64,000 nucleotides of DNA from Muriicola sp. Z0-33 (GTDB lineage: Bacteria; Bacteroidota; Bacteroidia; Flavobacteriales; Flavobacteriaceae), in assembly GCF_026126425.1 (NCBI RefSeq), contig NZ_JAFMPW010000001.1, forward strand, positions 310,001 through 374,000, given 5' to 3'. Position numbers and translations under genes: made by a program. The notes under the pieces were generated by a model. The model saw only the letters and a program-made list of their open reading frames with translations. It was not told the origin of the DNA and searched no databases. Below are positions 50,322-60,500 of the stretch, in pieces (positions within the stretch are counted from its first letter, which is position 1; every line of letters starts with the position of its first letter).

Positions 50322-51959
50322 ATGCCATTAGAGAACACCAACCCAACCAAGACCGCTGCCTGGAAGAAACTCAAAGAACATTACGAAAAAAATAAATCCC
50401 TTCATCTTAAAGAGCTTTTTGCAGCAGATGAGAATAGAGCTTCGAAGTTTACCCTTAAATGGGAAGAATTCTTTGTAGACTATTCCAAAAACAGAATTAC
50501 CCAGGAAACCCGCTCCCATTTGCTAGACCTGGCTGAAGAATTACACCTTAAGGATGCTATTGACAAATACTTTGGTGGAGATACTATCAACGAAACTGAA
50601 GGGCGTGCCGTATTGCATACTGCCCTTCGTGCAAAAGAAACAGACGCCATATTAGTTAATGGGGTAAACGTAGTTCCTGAAATTTATGAGGTGAAGCAAA
50701 AGATAAGGGCTTTTGCAGATAAGGTTATCTCAGGTCAGAAAAAAGGATACACAGGAAAGGCATTTAATGCTGTAGTTAATATCGGCATAGGAGGTTCAGA
50801 CTTAGGCCCGGCTATGGTTACTGAGGCATTAAGATATTACAAGAACCACCTTAAGACCTACTTTGTCAGTAATGTAGATGGGGATCATGTTCAGGAAATC
50901 CTTAAAGAACTAGATCCTGAAACTACACTTTTTGTAGTGGTCTCCAAAACTTTTACCACCCAGGAGACATTAAGCAATGCCACCACAATTAAAAAGTGGT
51001 TCTTAAAACATGGAACCCAGGAAGATATTGCCAAACACTTTGTCGCCGTTTCAACCAATACTGCTAAAATACAGGAGTTTGGCATTGATGATCAGAACGT
51101 ATTCCCAATGTGGGATTGGGTTGGAGGTAGGTTCTCCTTATGGAGTGCAGTGGGGCTCTCTATTGCCCTGGCTGTGGGCCCGGACAATTTTGATGAACTC
51201 CTGTCCGGCGCAAATGAGATGGATGAGCACTTTAAGAGCGCTTCATTTGAAGATAATATACCTGTAATCCTGGCGCTATTGAGTGTGTGGTATAATAATT
51301 TTTATGGTGCAGAGACAGAGGCGATTATTCCGTATTCCCAATATTTAAGTCGGTTTTCGGCTTATTTACAACAGGGCATTATGGAAAGTAACGGAAAGAG
51401 TGCAGACCGCAATGGCGACGCTGTAAACTACCAGACCGGGACAATCATCTGGGGAGAACCAGGGACCAATTCGCAGCATGCATTTTTCCAATTAATTCAC
51501 CAGGGGACAAAATTAATACCAGCAGATTTTATCGGCTTCAAGCATTCACTTTATGGGGATAAAGACCACCATAACAAACTTATGGCCAACTTTTTTGCGC
51601 AGACAGAAGCCCTTATGAATGGTAAAGATGCTGAGCAGGTGAGGTCAGAACTTATGGCGAAGGGGCTATCAGGGCAAGAATTAGAATCCTTGACACCCTT
51701 TAAGATATTTGAGGGAAATAAACCAACCACCACCTTACTTATAGACAGCTTAACTCCAAAGAATCTCGGAGCCTTAATAGCCCTTTATGAGCATAAAATA
51801 TTTGTGCAGGGAGTGATCTGGAACATATTTAGTTATGACCAATGGGGAGTAGAATTAGGAAAACAACTGGCCACGACTACTTTAAATGATATAGAAGGTT
51901 CTGAAGTTGCTAATCATGATGCTTCTACCTTACATCTTCTACAATATTTTAAGAATTAA
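50322..51959 (+). CDS. pgi: Glucose-6-phosphate isomerase
   Basis: A 545-residue cytosolic enzyme interconverting glucose 6-phosphate and fructose 6-phosphate. The family motifs are [11 protein letters not shown] (around 153-163), [29 protein letters not shown] (catalytic Glu), [10 protein letters not shown] and Q-W-G-V-E-L-G-K. Length is normal. It starts 1 base after the M23 gene and so belongs to the same transcript. Confidence 0.97.
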   Translation: MPLENTNPTKTAAWKKLKEHYEKNKSLHLKELFAADENRASKFTLKWEEFFVDYSKNRITQETRSHLLDLAEELHLKDAIDKYFGGDTINETEGRAVLHTALRAKETDAILVNGVNVVPEIYEVKQKIRAFADKVISGQKKGYTGKAFNAVVNIGIGGSDLGPAMVTEALRYYKNHLKTYFVSNVDGDHVQEILKELDPETTLFVVVSKTFTTQETLSNATTIKKWFLKHGTQEDIAKHFVAVSTNTAKIQEFGIDDQNVFPMWDWVGGRFSLWSAVGLSIALAVGPDNFDELLSGANEMDEHFKSASFEDNIPVILALLSVWYNNFYGAETEAIIPYSQYLSRFSAYLQQGIMESNGKSADRNGDAVNYQTGTIIWGEPGTNSQHAFFQLIHQGTKLIPADFIGFKHSLYGDKDHHNKLMANFFAQTEALMNGKDAEQVRSELMAKGLSGQELESLTPFKIFEGNKPTTTLLIDSLTPKNLGALIALYEHKIFVQGVIWNIFSYDQWGVELGKQLATTTLNDIEGSEVANHDASTLHLLQYFKN

Positions 51960-52137
51960 CATACACATTTCCTAAATATTGTAATCCCTTTAAAATCTTC
52001 TCTTTAAAAAGGAATTCTTTTGCCAAATTTATGTTAAATTGGGGCTCATTAATTTAACGTTCCCTTAATAAACAGGTCTTGAAAATAGACCACTTTTGCA
52101 GCTAGAATAATTCAACTAATTAACACTGAGACAGACA

Positions 52138-55100
52138 ATGAAAAATTATTACTTGGCTATTGTTGCCTTTTTTTGCGCATCAATGGCATTTTCGCAAGGG
52201 GTTACCACCTCATCTATGGGAGGTAAGGTAACTGACAGCACTGGAGAGCCCTTACCAGGGGCCACAGTTTTAGCCGTGCACGTACCTTCGGGGACGACTT
52301 ACGGGGCGGCGACCGACTTTGACGGTTACTACCGAATATCCAATATGAGAACTGGAGGTCCTTATAAGATCACGTTTTCCTATATTGGTTTTACTGAAGA
52401 TGTCCGTGAGGGAGTATTTTTAAACTTAGGGCAAACCATGAGGATGGCTTCAACTTTGGCTGAATCTGCTACAGCGCTTCAGGAGGTAGTAGTGACCGGA
52501 GTATCTGGAGGGGTATTTAGCTCTAATAAAACTGGTACGGAAACCAACGTTTCCCGAAGGGATATTGCTACTTTGCCAGCTGCTTCCAGATCAATTGCTG
52601 ATTTCGTTCGTATCACTCCTCAGGCACAGCTTACTGAAGGGAATGACGGTTTCTCCGTTTCCCTGGCTGGCCAGAATAACAGATATAATGCTATCTATAT
52701 TGATGGAGCGGTAAATAATGATGTATTCGGACTTGCAGGTTCGGGAACCAACGGTGGGCAAACCGGAGTTAACCCATTCTCTGTGGATGCCATTGAGACT
52801 TTCCAGATAAACATTGCTCCATTTGATGTAAGACAATCCGGATTCTCAGGAGGTTCTATCAACGCTATTACAAGATCTGGTTCTAACGAATTTGAAGGTT
52901 CTGCCTATGCTTTTGTGAGAAATCAAGGCCTGGTTGGAAAAACGCCACCAGATTTAGTAGGCGATGGGGAAGAAAGAGAAAAAGTTGCTGATTTTAGCGC
53001 CTTGACTTATGGAGTTAGATTAGGAGGGCCTCTGGTAAAAGATAAACTTTTCTTCTTTGTAAACTATGAAAGACAGGATGATGAAACACCTCAGCCGTTT
53101 AATTTCAGCAATTACACAGGGCGTTCTTCCCAGGCTGATATTGATGGTTTAAGTAATTTCCTTCAAAGTACTTATGGGTATAACCCCGGTGTTTTTAACA
53201 ATAACACCAGAACTCTGGAAAGTGATAAACTGACAGCTAAGATCGACTGGAACATAGATCAGGATCATAAGCTTTCCTTAAGACACAGTTATGTAAAGGG
53301 TGAAAACCTGGAAGCCAGAAACTCTGGGAACAGGAATATTGGTTTCATCAATGGTTCTGAGGCCTTTGTTACTACAACTAATTCAACAGCTCTTGAATTG
53401 AGTTCCAGATTTGGGAATAAATTTTCCAACAACCTTGTTTTAGCCTATACAAGTGTCAGGGATGACAGAGACCCTCTTGGAGATCCTTTCCCGACAATAG
53501 ATATTCAAGACGGTGGGGGAACCATCTCCTTCGGAGCGGAACCCTTCTCAACAGCTAACCTGTTGGATCAGGATGTATTCACAATAACAAATAACTTTGA
53601 TATCTATGCCGGAAGGCACACTGTTACTTTAGGTGGTAACCTTGAATTTGCCAAGATCAAGAACCTTTTCTTTGCATTTAATTATGGTGATTACACCTTC
53701 GAAGACCAGTTTGATGATGCAGGTGTTTTGCTTTCCACTGGTCTAAACCAATTTCTTACTGGGCAGGATGCCGATGTATACCAACATGGTTACTCCCTTG
53801 TTGGAAACGGCGTTGTAGGTGATGAATCTGCTGGATCTTCCGAATTTAACACCTTCCAGGCAGGGTTCTATGTTCAGGATGATATCCAGATAACAGATAA
53901 CTTTAAGGCTACCATAGGTGCCAGGATAGATATTCCGTATTGGGATGACGGTGCGGTAAACAACGATTTCAATACCAGAACAATAGGCCTATTGGAAACT
54001 GTTGGCAAAGACCTTCAGGGAGCAAGAGTAGGTCAGGGAATTGATCCTACCGTTCACTTTGCACCTAGACTTGGATTTAATTGGGATGTAAAGGGTGAAA
54101 GTAAAACACAGGTCCGTGGAGGAATTGGGGTGTTTACTTCCAGACTTCCATTGGTATGGCCAGGGGGAACGTATAACAACAACGGTATCACAGGAGGATT
54201 CAACTTTGAATTTGGCCAGGCTTTTGTTGCTGACGTAAATAACCAGTTTGAAGACCCAGCACCCGGATCTGGTGGAGTTGGTGGAAATATTGATTTGATT
54301 GCCAAGGATTTCACCCTGCCTCAGGTAGTGAAATACAATTTTGCAATAGACCAGAAACTACCATGGTGGGACCTGATTCTTTCAGGAGATTTCCTTTACA
54401 CCGATGTAATTACAGATATCTACTATCAGAACCTAAACCTAAAAGGACCTAGCGGAAGATATGAAGGTGCTGATAACCGACCATTCTATGACAGAAGGGA
54501 TGAGATTGATCCTACCTACGGAAGAGTTATCCTTGCGTCCAATACCGGTGGGGGATATTCACACAATACATCCTTTACTTTGAGGAAGCCTTTTGAAAAT
54601 GGTTTTTCAGGACAAATCTCTTACTCTTTTGGAGATTCCTTTAAGCAGTTTGATGGAACATCCTCCCAGAACAGTTCACAGTGGAGAAATATAAACACTG
54701 TCAATGGTAAGAACTCTTACGTTCCAGTCAGCCGTTCTGATTTTGCACTTGGAAACAGGATTTCTGCAAATTTCTCTTATCAGTTAGATTGGAATGACAA
54801 TGTTAAAACTACTTTTGGGTTATTCTATGAAGGGTTCCAGGGGACACCTTATAGCTTTAACTATAGAGAAGGTAGAGACTTGTTTAATGACGATTCCAGG
54901 GACAATGCCTTAATCTATATCCCGGCAAGCGCTGATGAGATTCAGTTTACAGGAGATGATGTAATGCAAGCGGCCCAATGGCAACGTTTGGAAACTTTTA
55001 TCAACAGCATAGACTATCTAAAAGAGAACAGAGGCAAGTATGCTGAAAGAAATGCAGTAAGAGGTCCATGGAGCCATATTGTAGACCTTAAGATACTTCA

Positions 55101-55383
55101 GGATTTCACCCTGGATTTCGGAGGCAAATCGCATACCTTCCAGATCTCTGCAGATATCTTCAACTTTACCAACTTGTTGAATAAGGAATGGGGAAAGCGT
55201 AAGTTTATCCGAAGCGAGGTAAGTCCACTTACTACAGTTGCAACTGATGCTACACCTGTATTTGAGATCAATGATGGGGTAGTTAATGCTGATGGAACAC
55301 CAAATATTGAAGAATTAGATGATTTCGGTATCGCCTCTTCAAGATGGCAAGCACAATTGGGGATCAGATATATCTTTAACTAG
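52138..55383 (+). CDS. Oar-like TonB-dependent outer membrane receptor
   Basis: A 1081-residue outer membrane protein with signal peptide (about 1-19, ending A-F-S-Q). Residues ~25-105 are a carboxypeptidase-regulatory-like domain (G-K-V-T-D-S-T-G-E-P-L-P-G-A-T-V), followed by a plug domain (V-V-V-T-G, then R-Y-N-A-I-Y-I-D-G-A-V-N-N-D) and a long barrel ending W-Q-A-Q-L-G-I-R-Y-I-F. The length and the Q-N-N-R-Y plug form are those of Oar-like receptors. The substrate is unknown; no SusD-like partner follows. It is followed by a strong terminator and is preceded by a 178-base spacer after pgi. Confidence 0.92.
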   Translation: MKNYYLAIVAFFCASMAFSQGVTTSSMGGKVTDSTGEPLPGATVLAVHVPSGTTYGAATDFDGYYRISNMRTGGPYKITFSYIGFTEDVREGVFLNLGQTMRMASTLAESATALQEVVVTGVSGGVFSSNKTGTETNVSRRDIATLPAASRSIADFVRITPQAQLTEGNDGFSVSLAGQNNRYNAIYIDGAVNNDVFGLAGSGTNGGQTGVNPFSVDAIETFQINIAPFDVRQSGFSGGSINAITRSGSNEFEGSAYAFVRNQGLVGKTPPDLVGDGEEREKVADFSALTYGVRLGGPLVKDKLFFFVNYERQDDETPQPFNFSNYTGRSSQADIDGLSNFLQSTYGYNPGVFNNNTRTLESDKLTAKIDWNIDQDHKLSLRHSYVKGENLEARNSGNRNIGFINGSEAFVTTTNSTALELSSRFGNKFSNNLVLAYTSVRDDRDPLGDPFPTIDIQDGGGTISFGAEPFSTANLLDQDVFTITNNFDIYAGRHTVTLGGNLEFAKIKNLFFAFNYGDYTFEDQFDDAGVLLSTGLNQFLTGQDADVYQHGYSLVGNGVVGDESAGSSEFNTFQAGFYVQDDIQITDNFKATIGARIDIPYWDDGAVNNDFNTRTIGLLETVGKDLQGARVGQGIDPTVHFAPRLGFNWDVKGESKTQVRGGIGVFTSRLPLVWPGGTYNNNGITGGFNFEFGQAFVADVNNQFEDPAPGSGGVGGNIDLIAKDFTLPQVVKYNFAIDQKLPWWDLILSGDFLYTDVITDIYYQNLNLKGPSGRYEGADNRPFYDRRDEIDPTYGRVILASNTGGGYSHNTSFTLRKPFENGFSGQISYSFGDSFKQFDGTSSQNSSQWRNINTVNGKNSYVPVSRSDFALGNRISANFSYQLDWNDNVKTTFGLFYEGFQGTPYSFNYREGRDLFNDDSRDNALIYIPASADEIQFTGDDVMQAAQWQRLETFINSIDYLKENRGKYAERNAVRGPWSHIVDLKILQDFTLDFGGKSHTFQISADIFNFTNLLNKEWGKRKFIRSEVSPLTTVATDATPVFEINDGVVNADGTPNIEELDDFGIASSRWQAQLGIRYIFN

Positions 55384-55399
55384 GAGATAAATAATATTG

Positions 55400-55436
55400 A
55401 AAAAAAAACCTGATGTTTTTCATCAGGTTTTTTTAT
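55400..55436 (+). terminator. Intrinsic terminator after the Oar-like receptor
   Basis: AAACCTGATG (55406-55415) pairs with CATCAGGTTT (55421-55430) over a T5 loop, preceded by an A-run and followed by T7. It is the strongest simple terminator in the window. Confidence 0.9.
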
Positions 55437-55475
55437 GCCCAAAATTCACTACTTTTAAAAATTAAAATATAAAAG

Positions 55476-55934
55476 ATGCAAGAAGAATCTCTGGCGTATC
55501 CATGGATACAGGAATTACACTCTTATCTGGCCTACATTGTTTTGGTCTTCCTTTTTTTAGCAGTGGCCAACGCTATAATGGGTTTGGTTGGGAATAAGAT
55601 GTTTACACCTCAAAAAGATTTCAGGCTAAGTCTGTTTACTTTAATTCTCTGCCATTTGCAGCTGCTGATAGGACTATTGATCTACTTTATGTCTCCCAGC
55701 GGTTTTTCTGCCCTTCAGGAATTGGGTATGGGGGGTCTAAATTCCGCCGCAAGATTACTGGCCGTAGAACATCCTGCCATCAATATAGTGGCTATTATAC
55801 TTATCACTATTGGCTGGTCTCGACACAAGAAGTTTATGGAAGGCAAAAAGAAATTTAAGAGCATTGCGGTATTCTATGGTCTTGGATTGTTGCTGGTACT
55901 AAGCAGGATTCCATGGGGGCAATGGTTTAGCTAG
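55476..55934 (+). CDS. Four-helix integral membrane protein, conserved hypothetical
   Basis: A 152-residue inner membrane protein with four hydrophobic helices (about 18-38, 48-70, 90-112 and 128-148). Histidines lie near helix starts: H15 (E-L-H-S-Y), the His of L-C-H-L-Q in helix 2, and the His of E-H-P-A-I in helix 3, which would suit haem or quinone contacts of a small cytochrome b-like protein, but this is only suggestive. It stands between a terminator and the DUF1080 gene. I do not recognise a characterised family. Confidence 0.8.
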   Translation: MQEESLAYPWIQELHSYLAYIVLVFLFLAVANAIMGLVGNKMFTPQKDFRLSLFTLILCHLQLLIGLLIYFMSPSGFSALQELGMGGLNSAARLLAVEHPAINIVAIILITIGWSRHKKFMEGKKKFKSIAVFYGLGLLLVLSRIPWGQWFS

Positions 55935-55992
55935 ATGCTTCAAGCCCGATATTTTATAATAACACAATAGCTTTAAAAACAAAATATACATT

Positions 55993-56586
55993 ATGAAAAA
56001 CTTGATAACAATTGCGGTATCACTTCTTTGTCTTGGGGTAACGGCGCAGGAGAAGTCGCTTTTCAATGGGAAAGACCTGACAGGGTGGACGGCTTATGGC
56101 ACCGAAAAATGGTATGTGGAAGACGGATTGCTAATTTCCGAAAGTGGCCCGGATGCCCAATATGGTTATCTGGCGACGGATGACCACTACAAAGATTTTG
56201 AAGTTTCTCTGGAGTTTCTGCAAGAAGCAGATGGCAATAGTGGGGTATTTATAAGATCTACCATAGAAGGGACCAAAGTAAGCGGCTGGCAGGTAGAGGT
56301 TGCGCCTCCTGGGAAGCACACAGGCGGGGTGTATGAATCTTATGGAAGGGGATGGCTAATTAAGCCAGATCCTGAAAAAGAGAAGCATTTAAAGGAAGGA
56401 GAGTGGAATACCATGAAGATACGTGTAAGCGGAGATCAACTTACCTCCTGGCTTAACGGTGTGGAAATGGTCAGCATTACCGATGAAAAAATAGGTGCAG
56501 GAGAAGGGTCTATTGCGCTACAGATACATGATGGAGGCGGTATTCGTGTAAAATGGCGGAATATTAAGATTACCGTTCCGGAATAA
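55993..56586 (+). CDS. DUF1080 (3-keto-disaccharide hydrolase-like) secreted protein
   Basis: A 197-residue protein with a signal peptide (about 1-20, ending T-A-Q). The rest is one concanavalin-like DUF1080 domain: L-F-N-G-K-D-L-T-G-W, F-E-V-S-L-E-F-L-Q-E-A-D-G-N-S-G-V-F-I-R, W-Q-V-E, W-N-T-M-K-I-R-V, and I-A-L-Q-I-H-D-G-G-G-I-R-V-K-W-R-N-I-K-I. The domain is found in sugar-processing and 3-keto-glycoside-hydrolysing proteins, often beside Gfo/Idh oxidoreductases. Here it is 59 bases after the four-helix protein and convergent with the nuclease gene, so its substrate is unknown. Confidence 0.9.
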   Translation: MKNLITIAVSLLCLGVTAQEKSLFNGKDLTGWTAYGTEKWYVEDGLLISESGPDAQYGYLATDDHYKDFEVSLEFLQEADGNSGVFIRSTIEGTKVSGWQVEVAPPGKHTGGVYESYGRGWLIKPDPEKEKHLKEGEWNTMKIRVSGDQLTSWLNGVEMVSITDEKIGAGEGSIALQIHDGGGIRVKWRNIKITVPE

Positions 56587-56588
56587 TA

Positions 56589-57635
56589 TTAATCCACAGC
56601 TTTTAGCATAGCAATATATACCGGGAAGTGGTCACTAAAGCCCCCGGTATAAGTGCCACCGGCATAGGTTCTGTAGGGATAGCCTTTAAATCTGCCAGTT
56701 GGTGTTATTAAATAGGCAGGGTTGTATATCCCCACTTTCCAAAATGATAATTCGGCTGAGTTTTTGTTTGCTAAATTCCCTGTCAATAGGATTTGATCAA
56801 ACAGACTCCACTCATCTCTGTAGGCCAGAGTACCATGCCCTTTCTTATATAAAGTTTCCATGGGATTGAATAAATCATTGGCTTGTAATCTATCTCTGTT
56901 TGGCAGGGAACCTAATACATTTTTAAGACTGATATCCGTTGGATTATCATTTAAGTCGCCCATTATGATAATTCCCGAATCGGGAGATACGGACAAGATA
57001 GAATCCTTAATTCTCCTGGTTAGGCGTGCCGCTGCAATTCGCCCTGGCCTGCTCCGAGTTTCCCCACCACTTCTTGAAGGCCAATGATTAATAATAAGGT
57101 GTATTTCTTTACTTTCCAGTTTACCACCCACTACCAATTGATCACGTGTATAGTCTCTTTCCTGTGCTTCATCCATTAAAAGCAAACGGTGACTACTAAA
57201 GGACATCGGTAAAAAGACAGACTTTTTATAGATGAATGCGACGTCTATTCCACGCTCATCAGGAGCATCTACGTGCACTATACCATAATTACCACCAACA
57301 AGGTTAGGATGATGTATCAGGTCTTCAACAACTTCTTGTTTTTCTACCTCGCACAGGCCGATAAGATCTGGTGATGAACCTGTTATATCCTGGCCAATCT
57401 CAGAGATAACCCTGGATATATCTCCGATTTTTTTCTTATACCTTTCTGTGGTCCACCTGTCCTTTCCAAGAGGAGTTCTATCGTCGTCATACACCAGACT
57501 GTCATTTATGGTGTCAAACAAATTTTCCACATTGTAAAACGCTATCGTCCGCACTGTGAATTGTTTATATGAAGTATCATCTTGTTGGCAGAACAAGAAT
57601 AATAACATCAGACAGAAAATTCCTAAATACTTCAA
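56589..57635 (-). CDS. Secreted endonuclease/exonuclease/phosphatase (EEP) family protein
   Basis: A 348-residue protein with a signal peptide ending near C16; the lipobox (L-F-L-F-C) is imperfect, so it may be either a lipoprotein or simply exported. All EEP motifs are present: F-Y-N-V-E-N-L-F-D, G-L-C-E-V-E, I-I-N-H-W-P-S-R-x-G-G, M-G-D-L-N-D-N-P and S-D-H-F-P-V. Family members cleave DNA, RNA or phosphodiester lipids with Mg2+. It is divergent from the interrupted TonB receptor and the lamin-tail lipoprotein, with 117 bases between. A role in extracellular nucleic acid or phosphate use is inferred. Confidence 0.9.
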   Translation of the reverse strand: MKYLGIFCLMLLFLFCQQDDTSYKQFTVRTIAFYNVENLFDTINDSLVYDDDRTPLGKDRWTTERYKKKIGDISRVISEIGQDITGSSPDLIGLCEVEKQEVVEDLIHHPNLVGGNYGIVHVDAPDERGIDVAFIYKKSVFLPMSFSSHRLLLMDEAQERDYTRDQLVVGGKLESKEIHLIINHWPSRSGGETRSRPGRIAAARLTRRIKDSILSVSPDSGIIIMGDLNDNPTDISLKNVLGSLPNRDRLQANDLFNPMETLYKKGHGTLAYRDEWSLFDQILLTGNLANKNSAELSFWKVGIYNPAYLITPTGRFKGYPYRTYAGGTYTGGFSDHFPVYIAMLKAVD

Positions 57636-57752
57636 GAGAGTATCATTTTTAATGAATGTTTAAAGCTAGGAAGAGCAGCCGCAAGGGACTTGCAGTGTGC
57701 ATCAATATTTTCGAACTGTGATTATCAATGTAATCTTATAATTGGATTTTCG

Positions 57753-60491
57753 ATGCGAATTCTAAGCTTGTGTTATGCCGTATTATCCTTGGTACAATTG
57801 TCTGCCTTGCAAGATTTATCTCTGTTTGGGGAGCTTATAGATGACCACTCTTAAAGACCTATTCCTAATGCAACTATATATCTTGAGGGGACCTTGTATC
57901 AGGAACGTTCAAATGCAGGGGGGAAATTTTATTTGACAGGGTTAAACAAAGGGGCATATACCCTGCGGATCACGGCTTTAGATTTTGTCGAAAAACGTTT
58001 TCCGATAGAATTGGCTGATGAAGATTTAGACATTGGTAAGATTCATTTGGAACGGGATATTATTAAAGAGAGAACAGATAACCTTATTACCCTAAACGAA
58101 CTTGAACTTTCAAATGACGAGGAGGTAATATCCGGTGCGGCCCACTTGCAGGCAACGCGAGATATTTATTTAAGTCGCGCAGCATTTGATTTTAGTCAGG
58201 CCTTTTTTAAGATAAGAGGGTACGATTCCCGCGAAGCCACAATATTGCTGAATGGACACAAAATGAACAAATTATCAGATGGGCGGGCCCAATGGAATAA
58301 TTGGGGTGGCCTTAATGATGTTACCAGAAACCAGGAATTGAGTTTTGGGCTAAAAGCAGCCAGGCTGTCTTTTGGGGAGCTTCTGGGGGTAACAAATATT
58401 GATACCAGACCTAGTGTATTACGACCAGGGATCAGGGTGTCTGCCTCCGTTGCCAACAGAACTTACGCTGGCAGGTTAATGGCAACCTACAATTCGGGTA
58501 AATCAGACAAAGGATGGGCCTATGCCATATCAGGTTCCCGGCGATGGGGGAACGAGGGATTTGTGGAAGGGACTTTCTATAGCGCGTATTCTATTTTTGG
58601 AAGTCTCGAACACATTATAAATAGAAGGAATAGCTTACATCTGACGGCCATATTTGCCTCTAATACACGGGGACAATCCGCAGCAATAACCGATGAGGTT
58701 TTTACACTGGAAGGAAGCAGGTACAATCCATTTTGGGGATATCAGAATGGTAAAGTAAGAAATTCCAGAATACGAAAAATACAAGAACCTATTTTGATGC
58801 TTAACTATTCCCATTTATCGGAGAAAATAAGGCTCAATACGGGAATAGCTTATCAAATAGGAGGTAGAACAAAAAGCAGATTGGGCTACTTCAATGCCCC
58901 AAACCCAGATCCAACGTATTACAGATACTTGCCAAGTTATTACTTCAATAGTGCTATTGGCCCTAATTTTTCCAATGCTGCTTTGGCCCAAGAGGGGTTT
59001 AAAGAAAATGCTCAAATTGACTGGGATAGGATATACCGTGTAAACACTCTGGAAAATGAGGATAGAAGCGCTTCTTATCTCTTATACGATGATGTGGTTG
59101 ATGAAGGGATATTCTCTCTTAAGGGTACAGTAAACCTAAAACCAAGTCCCGCATTAAACTTAGACGCAGGGATAACCTTTAGACAGTCTAACTCAAAAAA
59201 CTACTCCAGAATTAATGACTTATTAGGAGCTCAGAGGCATGATGATATAGATCCCTTTTCAAATACTCTGAATGATCTGGAAGGAAATACAACAAAAGAA
59301 CCGGGAGACATCTTCAACTATAACTATAATTTCAATGCGAAGGAAATAGATGGATTTTTACAGCTAAAGCTGGTTAAGGAAAAATGGGATGCCTTTATTT
59401 CTGGAAGATTGATCCGCTCTTCCTTTTATAGAAAAGGAATTTATCTCAATGAACGTTACCCTCAAAATTCACTTGGGAAAAGTAAAGTGGTTGATTTTTT
59501 AAATTTTGGTATTAAAACTGGTGTTGTTTTTAATTTTTCAGCCAGACATTGGGTGGCTGTCAATGCAACTTATTTCAAAAGGCCACCTACTTTAAAGAAT
59601 ACATTTATTAATCCAAGAGAACATAATACTACTGTAGCTAATATTTCCAACGCTGAAATTAGCAGTATCGATCTGGGATATCATTTTCGTTTTCAGGATT
59701 TAAAAGGCAGGATTACCGGGTATTATACCAGAATTCAGGATGACATGAACATCAACTTCTTCTTTGTTGATACTGGACTGGGATCCGATTTTGTTCAGGA
59801 GGTGATCACCGATATGGACAAACTGCATTTAGGGCTGGAAATAAGTTGTGCATATCAGATGTCCTCAGCGGTACGTCTTACTTTTGCAGGATCAGTGGCT
59901 AAGTATCTATTTGCCGGTGACCCACAAATAAACATCTATTTTGACCCTAACGGCCAGAGGAATGATATAATCTCAGAAAAAGGCTATGCAGATCTGGGCA
60001 TGGCAACTATTAAAGATTACAAACTACCTCAGGGACCACAAAAAGCATATTCACTAGGACTGGATTACCGAGATCCAAAATACTGGTGGCTAGGCATGAC
60101 CGCCAATCATCTTGCTAATAATTATGTTAGTATTTCTAATATAAGGAGGACTTCGAGTTTTCTTCTGGATCCTAAAACTTCTCATATAGCTACTAATGCT
60201 TCAGAAGAAAAAATTGCTCAACTTCTGAAGCAAAATAAACTTCCTGATTTTTACCTCTTAAATATAACGGGAGGAAAGTCCTGGCTTTCTGACGGGAAAT
60301 ACATCAGTGTTTTTGTTAGTATTAATAATGTGTTTAATACTGTCTTTAAGACAGGGGGATATGAGCAAGGCAGAAATGGCAATTTCAATCAATTAGCTCA
60401 TGACAATCTTGGAGGGTCGCCTTCATTTGGGCCAAAATACTGGTATGGTTTCGGGAGAACATTCTTTCTAAATCTAGCCGTGAGTTTTTAA
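57753..60491 (+). pseudogene. TonB-dependent receptor interrupted by an in-frame stop
   Basis: The full frame is 913 codons and begins at ATG 57753 with a signal peptide (M-R-I-L-S-L-C-Y-A-V-L-S-L-V-Q-L-S-A-L-Q). Codon 34 (57852-57854) is TAA, in the middle of a CarboxypepD-regulatory-like domain: G-E-L-I-D-D-H-S-stop-R-P-I-P-N-A-T-I-Y-L-E-G. The frame does not shift. The downstream 865 codons (from a TTG at 57894) are intact and hold plug (F-K-I-R-G-Y-D-S-R-E-A-T-I-L-L-N-G) and barrel ending L-A-V-S-F, but would lack a signal peptide if translation restarts there. Causes could be a recent nonsense mutation, read-through, or a sequencing error. Confidence 0.85.
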
Positions 60492-60500
60492 ATATTTACT

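Noticed and set aside
57753-57896. Frameshift as the cause of the shortened TonB receptor
   Set aside because: The codons before and after the break are in the same frame when read from ATG 57753; the only defect is the TAA at 57852-57854.
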